Source: Streptomyces sp. NRRL F-5630 (GTDB lineage Bacteria; Actinomycetota; Actinomycetes; Streptomycetales; Streptomycetaceae). From it: 48,790 bases of DNA. The stretch covers positions 1 through 48,790 of the forward strand of contig NZ_JOGO01000048.1 in NCBI RefSeq assembly GCF_000719475.1, given 5' to 3'. A model generated the notes under the pieces. That model searched no databases. It was not told the origin of the DNA and saw nothing but the letters and a program-made list of their open reading frames with translations. The translations under genes were made by a program, and so were the position numbers. Positions 21,590 through 30,755 of this stretch are shown piece by piece (the stretch's first letter is position 1; each line of letters starts with the position of its first letter).

Positions 21590-23962
21590 TCAGCCCCCGA
21601 GCAGGCGGCGCCAGCGGCTCGCGCGGGTGCGCTGGTGCCAGCTCTCGAAGGCGCTCACGCGGTGCGGGCCGCCCGCCGCGAGTGCTGTGGTGAGCGCGGC
21701 CAGGTGCGCGCGGGACGCGCCCCGCAGGGCGGGACGCAGCACCTCGTCCAGGAGCGTCGCGCACGTCGCGTCCCAGGCCGGGTCGGCTCCCGGATGGGCC
21801 GTCCAGTCCACGAAGCAACCCGCCGCCGTGGCCGGGTCGGTGCGCAACCGCTCCGCGACGCCGTCCTCGCGCGCGACCCGCTGGTAGGCCGCGAGGAGTT
21901 CCGCGTCGCCGCAGTGCGCGAGCCCGTACAGCTCCCCCTCGGGGCTCCCCGACCGGCGGAGCACCGCGCCGCCCAGGACGGTGTACACGTGCGCGAGGAG
22001 TCCGGTGGGCTCGGCCAGGTCGCCCGACTCCCTGAGCCTCACGGCCTGTTCGGCCCAGTCGCCGCCGCGGCCCTCGGCGACGTCCCCGGCCAGTTCGAGG
22101 AGCCGCAGGCGGGCGCGGGTCCGGGGGGTCAGTTCGGCGGGGAAGGAGCGGAACAGGTGGGCGGCGAGCGCGCGCCCGGCCGCCGCTTCCGCCTCCGTGC
22201 CCGTACCGCCGCGCTCCGCCGCGGCGACCGCCTCGCGCCAGGTCCCCGCCTCCCGGTGGCTGTCCGAGTCGGCGGCCTCCAGGATGTGCGCCATCTCGGC
22301 GAGACCGGGCGGCTGTTCGGTCCACACGAGCCGCAACGCCGTACGCAGCAGCGCGGGTTCGGTCGACCAGGACGGGCGCGAGGTCCGCAGCAGCTCGTCC
22401 CAGGCCGCCACCGCGTCGAGCGCGAACGCGCGGGCCGACGCGGCGTTCGCGCACATGCGCAGGTGCGGCACGGGCCTGACGGCGGCGTCGAGCGGCAGGT
22501 CGACGACGTTCAACAGGGCCTGGGCGGCGAGCGGTTCCCGTGCGGCGTACCGTTCCAGCCGCGGCAGCAGCACGGCGCACAGCTCGGGCAGCCCCGCGAG
22601 AGCCCCGGGCACCGGGAGCGCTTCCTCCTCGGCGGGTACGCGTGTGAGGGCGGTCAGGAGCCGGTCGGCCACCTGCTCCAGCACCGGCCCTTCGACCTCG
22701 ACGCCCAGGACGGCGGCGGCCTGGAGCAGCGCGAGGGAGCGGCGCGGGCCGAGCGTGGGCTCGGCGACGGCCTCGCGCAGTCCCGGGCCGAGGCGCGCGG
22801 CGAGCGCGGCGCGGCCGGAGGCGGTGAGCGAGGTCGCGCCGGGCACGGGGACCCCGGTGGGCCGGCCCGCGACGAGCGCCATGAGCACGGCCCCGGCGAG
22901 CGGTGAGGTGACGTGCAGCGGCGCGCGGTCCTCAAGCCGCGCCCACACTCGCGCGAGGCCGGTGGCCTCGGTGTCGCCGGCGGGCGGCTCGGTGCCGAGC
23001 AGCCCGGTCAAGGACCCGATGGCGTGGGGGAGTTCGCTGTCGGGCAGGGCGTCGAGCGCGGCGGGCAGGAGGGCCCGTACCGCCGCCGGAATCGTGAGGC
23101 CCTCACGGTGCGCCGCCGCGAGGAGCGCGAAGCCGTCGAGCGCGGGCCGCGCGTCCGCCGCGAGCGCGGGCCGTCCCTCGCGCCACAGCCACGCCGCGCA
23201 CGCCGCCCACAGATCCGTGACCGGCTCGGCCGGGGGCAGCGCCCCGTCGAGCAGCCGCTGTCCCGCGACCGCGGGGGCGCTCCCGAGCGGCACCCCGACG
23301 ACGAGCCGCCCGCTGCGGGCCGCCTCCCACGGCCCGTACGTCGTGAACGACAGCGACCCGGCCTGCTCCGCGGGCAGTACGGCGCAGGCGAGGGCTATCC
23401 ATCGCGCGACGAGCGAGGGGTCCTTCTCGGCGACGAGGAACGGCACGCCCGTACTGTCCGACGACACCTCCGCCCCGTACGCCGTCTCCTCCTCCCGCCG
23501 TGCTCCGGCCCGGATCAGGACTTCCCGTACGCCCGCGAGGAACGCCCCGACCCAGGGTGCCCGCGCTCGCGCGAAGTCCCCGAGCGCGGAGGAGGCGGGC
23601 GGCTCGGCGCCGAGCGGGTCCCCGCTGCCCCATCCCGGCGCGTCGAGAAAGGCCACGGGCGCCCTGCCCCCGGGCAGCCGCGCCCCGGCGGGCAGGTGCA
23701 CGCAGTGCGCGGAGACGCCACCCGCCTGCGCGTTCAGCCGCGTCAACACCCGGCCCCCGTCCGGCAGTACGTCGAGCACCCCCACGCTCGTCCCCGCCTC
23801 GGGCACCGGCCACCCCCGCGAGGTGATGGCACGCACCACCTCGCTCCCGGCCGTCACCCGCACCGGGCGCAAGGCGGCCGGACCCCCTGTCCCGGCAGCC
23901 GGATCGACGACGCCGAGCACCATTCCGTAAGGCCCCGCGTCGCCCGGTCGCCCGTCCGCCAT
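21590..23962 (-). CDS. GTPase-associated protein 1 (GAP1)-related protein
   Basis: A 790-residue protein resembling the actinobacterial GTPase-associated protein 1 family. The N-terminal ~150 residues are beta-rich ('RLNAQAGGVSAHCVHLPAG') and match the GAP1-N type. The region 'PSLVARWIALACAVLPAEQ' to 'SLSFTTYGPWEAA' is a recognised family block, and the rest is a long Ala/Leu-rich helical repeat region. The start at 23962 has GGAGAC upstream. In other genomes this family is found beside GTPase/TRAF-like genes of proposed NTP-dependent conflict systems. Here it stands alone with unrelated neighbours. The function is unknown; the family call is from the N-terminal pattern. Confidence 0.65.
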   Translation of the reverse strand: MADGRPGDAGPYGMVLGVVDPAAGTGGPAALRPVRVTAGSEVVRAITSRGWPVPEAGTSVGVLDVLPDGGRVLTRLNAQAGGVSAHCVHLPAGARLPGGRAPVAFLDAPGWGSGDPLGAEPPASSALGDFARARAPWVGAFLAGVREVLIRAGARREEETAYGAEVSSDSTGVPFLVAEKDPSLVARWIALACAVLPAEQAGSLSFTTYGPWEAARSGRLVVGVPLGSAPAVAGQRLLDGALPPAEPVTDLWAACAAWLWREGRPALAADARPALDGFALLAAAHREGLTIPAAVRALLPAALDALPDSELPHAIGSLTGLLGTEPPAGDTEATGLARVWARLEDRAPLHVTSPLAGAVLMALVAGRPTGVPVPGATSLTASGRAALAARLGPGLREAVAEPTLGPRRSLALLQAAAVLGVEVEGPVLEQVADRLLTALTRVPAEEEALPVPGALAGLPELCAVLLPRLERYAAREPLAAQALLNVVDLPLDAAVRPVPHLRMCANAASARAFALDAVAAWDELLRTSRPSWSTEPALLRTALRLVWTEQPPGLAEMAHILEAADSDSHREAGTWREAVAAAERGGTGTEAEAAAGRALAAHLFRSFPAELTPRTRARLRLLELAGDVAEGRGGDWAEQAVRLRESGDLAEPTGLLAHVYTVLGGAVLRRSGSPEGELYGLAHCGDAELLAAYQRVAREDGVAERLRTDPATAAGCFVDWTAHPGADPAWDATCATLLDEVLRPALRGASRAHLAALTTALAAGGPHRVSAFESWHQRTRASRWRRLLGG

Positions 23963-24258
23963 GCCGTCTCCGTGTTCGTCGTACGGGCGTCCGAGAGCGC
24001 TCCGTGTGCGGGGAATCGTAGCGGGGGCGCGCGACCGGGGTGACGGGGACGGCACGCACGCCGGGCGGACGAGCCGACCGCCCGTCACCTTCCTTGCGAT
24101 CACGACGGGTTGAGGGGAGGAGGCGAAGGGTGCGGATGACGCGATCGGTCCGGGCGCGGTACGCGCACAGGAGCGCCGAACCGTCCGCGGGTCCACAGCG
24201 GTGGCGGTCGTTCGCGCCGGGGCGGAGCGGCGCCGGGGGACGGGCATCCGCCCCCGCC

Positions 24259-25302
24259 TCACCCCTCCACCGGCGCTCGTCCTCCCCGGGTCGATTCCCT
24301 CTCGACGAGCCAGTGCGGTGCGTGGTGCACCTCGAACGGGGGCGGGGTGGCGACGCTGATGCGGGCGGCCAGGCACTTCACGGCCAGCGCGGCGATGGCC
24401 GCCTTGTCGGGCACGACGGTCGTCAGGGACGGTGTGCCGTACCGCGCCTCCTCGGTTCCGTCGATGCCGGTCAGGGCGATGTCCTCGGGGACGCGCAGCC
24501 CCGCCTCGTAGAGAGCCCGGCGGGCGCCGAAGGCGAGCAGGTCGCTGAAGCAGGACACCGCGTCCGGGCGCCTGTCCGGCGGCAGCGCGAGCAGCGCGCG
24601 CATCGCCTCCAGGCCGTTGCGCCGGTCGAACTCGTCCACGGGAGGGGCGAGCCGGGGATCGAAGGGCAGCCCCGCCTCGTGCAGGGCCCGCTGGAAGCCC
24701 TCCAGGCGCTGCCGGCTCGTCGCGGAACCCTTGCGGTCGTGGCCGATGGCGGCGATGCGGGTACGGCCCAGCGCGGCGAGGTGCGCGGTGGCCGTGTGCG
24801 CCGCCGCGACGTTGTCGATGAGGACGTGGTCGGCGGCGACCCGGTCACGCGCGTAGCTGCGCTCGCCGAGCAGGACGAGCGGGAAGGCACCCGAGACGGG
24901 GGCGAGTTCCTCGGCCGTGGTGTGCAGGGGGGAGAGGATGACGCCGTCCAGGAGCGAGGCGCCCACACCGCCCGCGAGCCGCAGTTCCTCCGCCGGGTCC
25001 CCGAGGGTCTCCTCGATGAGGACGGTGAGGCCGAGCGCGGTCGCCTCCGTGCGCACGTGCTGGGCGAGTTCGGCGAAGTACGGGCTCACCAGCTCCGGCA
25101 CCACGAGGGCGATCATGCCGCTGCGGCCCGTACGCAGGCGCCGCGCGGTCGGGTTGGGCCGGTACCCCAGCTCCTCCACGGCCTTGGCGACTCGGGCCCG
25201 GGTCGTCTCGGAGACCCGTGGCGCGCCGCGTACAACGTTGGAGACCGTCTTGATCGACACTCCCGCGCGCTGCGCCACGTCCTTGAGTGTCACCGCTGCC
25301 AC
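24259..25302 (-). CDS. LacI family regulator of the adjacent sugar-utilisation locus
   Basis: A 347-residue LacI/GalR repressor. The HTH is 'LKDVAQRAGVSIKTVSNVV' (6-24), the hinge is 'LGYRPNPTARRLRTG', and the effector domain starts near residue 62. The GTG start at 25302 has AGAGAGGA upstream. It is divergent from the Gfo/Idh/MocA-PmoA-cupin-ABC-glycosidase genes and is their obvious regulator. Unusually, its own HTH region uses two adjacent rare valine codons (GTT GTA), which creates a copy of the putative operator motif at 25231-25242. This points to intragenic binding as well as binding at the divergent promoter. Confidence 0.88.
   Translation of the reverse strand: MAAVTLKDVAQRAGVSIKTVSNVVRGAPRVSETTRARVAKAVEELGYRPNPTARRLRTGRSGMIALVVPELVSPYFAELAQHVRTEATALGLTVLIEETLGDPAEELRLAGGVGASLLDGVILSPLHTTAEELAPVSGAFPLVLLGERSYARDRVAADHVLIDNVAAAHTATAHLAALGRTRIAAIGHDRKGSATSRQRLEGFQRALHEAGLPFDPRLAPPVDEFDRRNGLEAMRALLALPPDRRPDAVSCFSDLLAFGARRALYEAGLRVPEDIALTGIDGTEEARYGTPSLTTVVPDKAAIAALAVKCLAARISVATPPPFEVHHAPHWLVERESTRGGRAPVEG
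25231..25242. promoter_or_regulatory. Putative LacI-regulon motif, copy 1 (inside the LacI gene)
   Basis: TACAACGTTGGA matches the 12-base pattern TACAACGNNGNA found also at 25421-25432 and 34158-34169. It contains the palindrome CAACGTTG. It lies about 60 bp inside the regulator's coding region. Confidence 0.5.
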
Positions 25303-25396
25303 AACCCGTGTCCTCTCTCGGAAAAGGCCAGTCTAGGACCCTGATTCACCGGTGTACCAGCGCCCCCGTGTGCTGAAGAAGTCCGGTGCCGAAGGG

Positions 25397-25426
25397 TTGA
25401 CCCCGGCGATATACGCCGGTTACAAC
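25397..25426 (+). promoter_or_regulatory. Probable promoter of the Gfo/Idh-PmoA-cupin-ABC operon
   Basis: TTGACC (25397-25402) and TACAAC (25421-25426) are separated by 18 bp. The -10-like element coincides with an operator-like motif, which fits repression by the divergent LacI protein. The remaining leader to 25583 contains no other clear element. Confidence 0.5.
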
Positions 25427-25432
25427 GTGGGA
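25421..25432. promoter_or_regulatory. Putative LacI-regulon motif, copy 2
   Basis: TACAACGTGGGA; with the preceding T, TTACAAC/GTGGGAA is a 5-of-7 imperfect palindrome. It overlaps the -10-like box of the divergent operon. Confidence 0.55.
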
Positions 25433-25450
25433 ACAGCAAGCGGTTGCTGT
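25433..25450. promoter_or_regulatory. 18-bp palindrome with LacI/PurR-type geometry
   Basis: ACAGCAA and TTGCTGT are perfect 7-bp inverted repeats around GCGG. The core GCAAGCGGTTGC has the same layout as GCAAACGTTTGC-type LacI-family sites. It directly follows motif copy 2, immediately downstream of the probable promoter. Confidence 0.6.
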
Positions 25451-25583
25451 CCGGAATCCATCGGCAGCCACCGCGCCCCCGGCTCCCCCCTGCCCGCTCC
25501 CGGGCAACGGGACGCCACCACGCCGGGCCACCCGCACGGGGCCTCCACCGCCCCCGTACGCACGCCGTCCGCAGAGAGGCCGT

Positions 25584-26744
25584 ATGTCTTCGCCCACCCC
25601 CGCCCCCGCCAGCCCCCCGCCCGCACCTCTGCGCACCGCGGTCGTGGGCACCGGCGGCATCGCGCGCTCCAGCCACCTGCCCGCGCTGCGCACCCTCGCC
25701 GAGGAGGGCGCCACCGAGCTGGTCGCGGCGGTCGACCTCGACGCCGCTTCCGCCGCCTCCTTCGCGGCGGAAGCGGGCATCGCGCACTCCTCCACCGACC
25801 TCGAAGCGACCCTCTCCGCCGTCCGCCCCGACCTCGTCGTCCTCAGCACGCCCCCCTCCGTCCACCGCGAACAGGCCGTCGCGGCGCTGCGGGCCGGGGC
25901 CTGGGTGTGGTGCGAGAAGCCCCCCTGCCCCTCGCTCGCGGACCTCGACGCCATGACCGCCGCCGAACCGGGCGGCGCGGCGGACCCGTACCTCTCCATC
26001 GTCTTCCAGCACCGCTTCGGCTCCGCCGCCCGGCACGTGCGCCGCCTGCTGCGCGAGGGCGCCTTCGGCAGGCCGCTCGTCGCCCACTGCCAGACCACCT
26101 GGTACCGCGACACCGCCTACTACGCGGCGCCCTGGCGCGGACGCTGGGCCACCGAGGGCGGCGGGCCGGCGATGGGCCACGGCATCCACCAGACCGACCT
26201 CCTCCTCGACCTGCTCGGCCCCTGGGAGGAGGTGCGCGGCATGGCGGGCCGCCTCGTCCACGACGTCGAGACCGAGGACGTCTCCACCGCCCTCGTCCGC
26301 TTCGCCGACGGGGCCCTCGCCACCGTCGTCAACAGCGTCCTGAGCCCCGACGAGGTCAGCCGCATCCGCGTCGACTGCTCTCTCGCCACCATCGAGGTCA
26401 CGCACCTGTACGGCTACCGCAACGCGGACTGGCGCATCACCCCCGCCCCCGGCGTCCCCGAGGAGACCGTCGCGGCCTGGCGCGACTTCGGCCCCGACGA
26501 ACCCAGCTCCCACCTCGCCCAGCTCCGCGCCCTCACCGCCGACATCCTCGCCGGGCGCCGCCACCCGACCAGTGGCGAAGGCGCCCGCCGCACGCTGGAG
26601 TTCATCACCGCCCTGTACAAGTCCGCCTTCACCGGGAACGCCGTGCACGCGGGCGAGATCGCGCCCGGCGACCCGTACTACACCGCACTCCACGGCGGCG
26701 CGCCCGGCTGGGCCCCCGCCGAGGCAGGAGAGAACGCCGCATGA
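25584..26744 (+). CDS. Gfo/Idh/MocA family oxidoreductase
   Basis: A 386-residue NAD(P)-dependent dehydrogenase. The Rossmann motif is 'TAVVGTGGIARSSHLPAL' (18-35), with the family signature 'EKPPCPSL' replacing the common EKP segment. The second domain has 'HGIHQTDLLLDLLG' with the conserved H/D pair. Members oxidise or reduce sugars, inositols or sugar acids. It is the first gene of the operon and its stop overlaps the PmoA-like gene by 4 bp (ATGA). An acid-rich Pro/Ala N-terminus of ~16 residues precedes the fold. The ATG at 25584 lies 8 bp after AGAGAGG. Confidence 0.88.
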   Translation: MSSPTPAPASPPPAPLRTAVVGTGGIARSSHLPALRTLAEEGATELVAAVDLDAASAASFAAEAGIAHSSTDLEATLSAVRPDLVVLSTPPSVHREQAVAALRAGAWVWCEKPPCPSLADLDAMTAAEPGGAADPYLSIVFQHRFGSAARHVRRLLREGAFGRPLVAHCQTTWYRDTAYYAAPWRGRWATEGGGPAMGHGIHQTDLLLDLLGPWEEVRGMAGRLVHDVETEDVSTALVRFADGALATVVNSVLSPDEVSRIRVDCSLATIEVTHLYGYRNADWRITPAPGVPEETVAAWRDFGPDEPSSHLAQLRALTADILAGRRHPTSGEGARRTLEFITALYKSAFTGNAVHAGEIAPGDPYYTALHGGAPGWAPAEAGENAA

Positions 26745-27658
26745 CCCTCGTCCTGACCCACACCCACGGCGACCGCGTCACCCTCGCCCACGAGGCCACC
26801 GGTACCGAACTCCTCGCCTACGTCTACCGGCCCGAGGACCCCTGGGAGGCGCCCAAGCCCTACCTGCACCCGCTGCGCACCCTCTCCGGCGCGCTCGTCA
26901 CCGACTACCGGCCCAACGACCACCGCTGGCACAAGGGCCTGCAACTGACCGCCTCGCACCTGTCGGGGCAGAACCTGTGGGGCGGCAACACCTACGTGCA
27001 CGGCGAGGGCTACCTCGCCCTGCCCGAGCGCGTCGGCTCGATGGCCCACACCGGCTTCGAGACCGTGCGCGCCGAGGGCGACCGCGCCCTCATCGAGGAG
27101 ACCCTCACCTGGCACCCGCACGACACGGCGGTGCACTGGGCCGACGAGCGACGCCGCATCGAGGTCGCGGCCGGTACCGACTGCTGGTCGCTCACCTGGA
27201 CCTCCGCCGTCACCAACCGCCACAGCGAGCCGCTGCGCTTCGGCAGCCCCACCACCCACGGCCGCCCCGACGCCGGGTACACCGGGCTCTTCTGGCGCGG
27301 TCCGCGCGCCTTCCGGGGCGGCGAGACCTTCACCGCCGAGGCCGAGGGCCAGGACCTGATGGGCAGCCAGTCCGACTGGCTCGCCTACACCGGCGAGCAC
27401 GACGGCCGCGACGGCCACGCCACGCTCGTCTTCGCCCACGCGCCCGGCAACGACCACCGGGGAGAGGCGGGCACCCACCCCGCCCACTGGTTCGTGCGCA
27501 GCGAGCCCTTCGCCGCCGTCGCCCCCTCCTGGGCCTTCCACGAGGAACTCGTCCTCGCCCCCGGCGACTCCTTCGCCCGCACCTACCGCGTCACCGTCGC
27601 CGACGGCCGCTGGGACCGCGACCGCGTCCTCGCCCACTTCGAGGAGCAGCCGTGGTGA
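26741..27658 (+). CDS. PmoA family protein (DUF6807)
   Basis: A 305-residue protein of the family annotated as PmoA (DUF6807), a beta-sandwich protein common in actinobacterial and planctomycete sugar loci and unrelated in role to methane monooxygenase. Typical segments are 'PYLHPLRTLSGALVTDYRPN' and 'DHRWHKGL', then 'WKGRP'-like replaced here by 'FWRGPRAFRGGE'. It has no signal peptide. It overlaps its neighbours by 4 bp on both sides, next to the Gfo/Idh enzyme and the cupin, which implies a joint step on the imported sugar. The reaction is unknown. Confidence 0.75.
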   Translation: MTLVLTHTHGDRVTLAHEATGTELLAYVYRPEDPWEAPKPYLHPLRTLSGALVTDYRPNDHRWHKGLQLTASHLSGQNLWGGNTYVHGEGYLALPERVGSMAHTGFETVRAEGDRALIEETLTWHPHDTAVHWADERRRIEVAAGTDCWSLTWTSAVTNRHSEPLRFGSPTTHGRPDAGYTGLFWRGPRAFRGGETFTAEAEGQDLMGSQSDWLAYTGEHDGRDGHATLVFAHAPGNDHRGEAGTHPAHWFVRSEPFAAVAPSWAFHEELVLAPGDSFARTYRVTVADGRWDRDRVLAHFEEQPW

Positions 27659-28380
27659 GCGACACCTACGAGGGCTTCCCCGGCGCGGTCGCCGTCTCCC
27701 GGCTCAGCGTCTACGACTGGCCCACCGTCGACGGCCACCCCGGCGGCGGCACCCCGCACCTCCACCTCGCCTGCACCGAGGGCTACGTCGTCACCTCCGG
27801 GCGCGGCAGCGTGCAGACCCTCACGACCTCCGGCTACCGCGAGGACCCCCTCGAAGCGGGCCGCGTCGTCTGGTTCACGCCCGGCACGATCCACCGCCTC
27901 GTCAACGAGGACGCGCTGCGCATCACCGTCGTCATGCAGAACAGCGGGCTGCCCGAGGCGGGCGACGCGGTGCTCACGCTGCCGCCCGAGCTGCTGACCG
28001 ACCCCGCCACGTACGCCGAGGCGGTCCGCATCCCCGCCGAGGGGACGGAGGAGGAACGGGCCCGGACCGCGCGCCGCCGCCGCGACCTCGCCACCCGCCG
28101 CTTCCTCGCCCTGCGCGAGGCCACCGAGCAGGGCGACCCCGCCCCGCTCGCCGCCTTCCACCGCGCCGCCGCCGCCCTCGTACGGCCCCAGCTCGACGCC
28201 TGGCAGGAGCGGCTGCGGGACGGGGCCGAGGCGGCCACCCGCGCGAGCGGCGCCCAGCTCGCCGCGCTCCGCGAGGGGAGCGCCGAGCACCTCGCGCACG
28301 CCCGCGTCACCGCGACCGGGCCCACCGCACGGGGCCGCTTCGGCATGTGCGGACGCCTCGACGTCTACACCGGCGCCTGA
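27655..28380 (+). CDS. Cupin-domain protein with helical C-terminal extension
   Basis: About 241 residues. The first ~115 form a cupin barrel with metal-type motif 1 'GGTPHLHLACTEGYVVTSGRG' (shown only in part: HLH and E) and motif 2 'PGTIHRLVNED'. The remaining 125 residues are charged and helical ('EEERARTARRRRDLATRRF'), possibly an oligomerisation arm. Two GTG codons (27652, 27655) can serve as start; the second gives the GTGA overlap with the PmoA-like gene. A sugar isomerase or sugar-binding role fits the locus but is inferred. Confidence 0.72.
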   Translation: MSDTYEGFPGAVAVSRLSVYDWPTVDGHPGGGTPHLHLACTEGYVVTSGRGSVQTLTTSGYREDPLEAGRVVWFTPGTIHRLVNEDALRITVVMQNSGLPEAGDAVLTLPPELLTDPATYAEAVRIPAEGTEEERARTARRRRDLATRRFLALREATEQGDPAPLAAFHRAAAALVRPQLDAWQERLRDGAEAATRASGAQLAALREGSAEHLAHARVTATGPTARGRFGMCGRLDVYTGA

Positions 28381-28470
28381 CCCGCGCCTTCCCCCGCCCC
28401 CGCTCCCACGTCCACCCGCGACCCCGTCCATCCGGCCCCCGCACCCGACCCGCACCCCTGGGACCACCCC

Positions 28471-29796
28471 ATGCCCGAGCCACCCGCCGTCCGGCCCCGC
28501 CGGCGGACCTTCCTCGCTCTGAGCACCCTCGGCGCCACCGCCGCGCTCACCCCGCTCTCCGCCTGCTCCTCGGGCGGCACGGGCGGCGGCAAGGGCGTCA
28601 CCCTCACCTTCTCCTGGTGGGGCAACGACGACCGCGCCACGCGGACGAAGAACGCCGTCAAGCTCTTCGAGAAGGAGCACCCCGGCATCACCGTCCGCAC
28701 CTCCAACGCCGACTTCGGCTCCTACCTCACGAAGCTCGCCACGCAGGCGGCGGGCGGCGGCGTCCCCGACGTCGTCCAGCTCGACTACCGGCAGATCTCC
28801 CAGTACGCGGCGGGCGACGCGCTCGCCCGCCTCGACGACCTGATCGAGGCGGGCATCCTCCGCACCGACGAGATGGACGACTCCTTCGTGCGCACCGGCA
28901 CCTATCAGGGCCGCCAGTACGCCCTGCCGATGGGCCGCGGCATCACCGGCTACGCCTATGACTCCGCCATCTACGCGAAGGCCGGGATCACCACCCCCAA
29001 GCCCTCCTGGACCTGGGAGGACTGGGCGGACGCCAACGCGCGCATCCACCGCCTCGGGCTGCGCGCCCCCGACGGACGCACCGTCACGGGCTCCAACGAC
29101 GGCGGCACCAACGAGGACGTCTTCGAGGACTGGCTGCGCAGCCGGGGCGGACAGCTCTACGAGGACCAGCGCCGCCTCGCCTACACCGAACGCGACCTCA
29201 CCGCCTTCTGGACCTTCTGCGACACTCTGCGCAAGGAGGGAGCCGTCGCCGCCGCCCGGGACACCACCCAGGCCAAGAGCACCGAGACGAGTCCCATGGG
29301 CCGCGGGCTGGCCGCCGCCGACTTCACGTGGGACGCGCCCTTCCCCGGCTATCCCGCCCTCCTGGGCGACCAGATCCACTACGCGCCCGTCCCCACGACC
29401 AACGGCCGCGCGGGCGCCTACTTCAAGCCGTCCATGCTCATCGGCATCGGCGCGCACTCCGCGCACCCGAAGGAGGCCGCGCGACTCGTCGACTTCCTCC
29501 TCAACGACCGCCGCGCGGGCGACATCCTCGGCTTCTCCCGCTCCACCCCGCCCAACCGCGCCGTCGCCGCCCGGGTCGCCACCACCCTCAAGGGCGCCGA
29601 ACGGGAGATCTACCAGTACGCGCGGGCCATGGAGAAGTACGGCCTCGCCGACCCGCCCACCGCGCCGCCCCGGGGCGACCTGGCCGTCCAGGCCGCTTTC
29701 GGGCGCACGTACCAGCGCGTCATGTTCGGCCTGGCCACTCCCCGGCAGGCGGCGCGCGAACTCATCGACCAGGCCAACCGGGAGCTGAGGCAATGA
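28471..29796 (+). CDS. Sugar ABC transporter substrate-binding lipoprotein
   Basis: A 441-residue family 1 extracellular solute-binding protein. The signal has twin arginines (RRRTFLALS) and a lipobox LSAC with lipidated C32, so export may be by Tat and the mature protein is membrane-anchored. 'VTLTFSWWGNDDRATRTKNAV' opens the mature fold (first 20 residues typical of CUT1 sugar binders). It delivers an oligosaccharide to the two permeases encoded next. Its stop overlaps the first permease by 4 bp. A 90-bp gap precedes it. Confidence 0.9.
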   Translation: MPEPPAVRPRRRTFLALSTLGATAALTPLSACSSGGTGGGKGVTLTFSWWGNDDRATRTKNAVKLFEKEHPGITVRTSNADFGSYLTKLATQAAGGGVPDVVQLDYRQISQYAAGDALARLDDLIEAGILRTDEMDDSFVRTGTYQGRQYALPMGRGITGYAYDSAIYAKAGITTPKPSWTWEDWADANARIHRLGLRAPDGRTVTGSNDGGTNEDVFEDWLRSRGGQLYEDQRRLAYTERDLTAFWTFCDTLRKEGAVAAARDTTQAKSTETSPMGRGLAAADFTWDAPFPGYPALLGDQIHYAPVPTTNGRAGAYFKPSMLIGIGAHSAHPKEAARLVDFLLNDRRAGDILGFSRSTPPNRAVAARVATTLKGAEREIYQYARAMEKYGLADPPTAPPRGDLAVQAAFGRTYQRVMFGLATPRQAARELIDQANRELRQ

Positions 29797-30755
29797 GCGT
29801 CCTGACCACCCGGCCCCCGGACCGCACCACCGGGCCGCCCGCCGCGCGCAAGGGGCGCGTCCGGCGCCGCCGCGAACAGCAGTGGCCCGCCTACGTCTTC
29901 CTCTCCCCGTGGATGATCGGCGCCGTCGCGCTGACGCTCGTCCCGATGGCGGTCTCCCTCTACCTCTCCTTCACCGACTACAACCTCTTCGACCCGCCGC
30001 ACTGGGTCGGGCTGCGCAACTACACGGAGATGCTCACCGAGGACCCCCGCTACTGGCGGTCCGTCGGCACCACGCTCCTCTACGTCGTCGTCGCCGTCCC
30101 GCTCAAACTGGGCCTCGCGCTCGGCGTCGCGATGCTTCTGAAGAACCTCGGCCGGGGCCGCGCCTTCTACCGCTCCGCCTTCTACGCGCCCTCGCTGCTC
30201 GGCGCGAGCATGTCCATCGCGCTCGTGTGGCGCGCCCTGTTCAACGACGGCGGCACCGTCGCCCGCGTCCTGGACTCGGTCGGCATCCACACCGGGGGCT
30301 GGGTCGGCAACCCCGACTACGCCGTCTTCGCCGTCGTCCTGCTCACCGTGTGGCAGTTCGGGGCGCCCATGGTCATCTTCCTGGCCGGGCTCCAGCAGAT
30401 CTCGCCCGACCTCTACGAGGCCGCCGCCCTCGACGGCGCGGGCCGCTGGCGGCAGTTCCTCTCCGTCACGGTCCCGATGCTCTCGCCCGTCGTCTTCTTC
30501 AACCTCGTCCTGGAGACCATCCAGTCCTTCCAGGTCTTCACCCCGGCCTTCGCCATCAGCGGCGGCGACGGCGGCCCGGCCGACTCGACGCTCTTCTACA
30601 CGCTGTACCTCTACGAACGCGGCTTCACCGCCTCCCACATGGGCTACGCCGCCGCCATGGCCTGGATGCTGCTGCTCGCCATCGGGGCCGTCACCCTCAT
30701 CCTCTTCCGCACCTCGCGGTCGTGGGTCTTCTACGCGGACGAGGAGGACCGGTGA
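29793..30755 (+). CDS. Sugar ABC transporter permease (MalF type)
   Basis: A 320-residue inner-membrane permease with six predicted membrane segments and the EAA loop 'YEAAALDGAGRWRQFLSVTV' near residue 210, which contacts the ATPase. A charged ~30-residue N-terminal tail precedes the first segment. It overlaps both the binding-protein gene and the next permease by 4 bp. No ATPase gene is present in the locus, so a shared multi-use ATPase (MsiK-like in Streptomyces) is the likely energy source. Confidence 0.92.
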   Translation: MSVLTTRPPDRTTGPPAARKGRVRRRREQQWPAYVFLSPWMIGAVALTLVPMAVSLYLSFTDYNLFDPPHWVGLRNYTEMLTEDPRYWRSVGTTLLYVVVAVPLKLGLALGVAMLLKNLGRGRAFYRSAFYAPSLLGASMSIALVWRALFNDGGTVARVLDSVGIHTGGWVGNPDYAVFAVVLLTVWQFGAPMVIFLAGLQQISPDLYEAAALDGAGRWRQFLSVTVPMLSPVVFFNLVLETIQSFQVFTPAFAISGGDGGPADSTLFYTLYLYERGFTASHMGYAAAMAWMLLLAIGAVTLILFRTSRSWVFYADEEDR

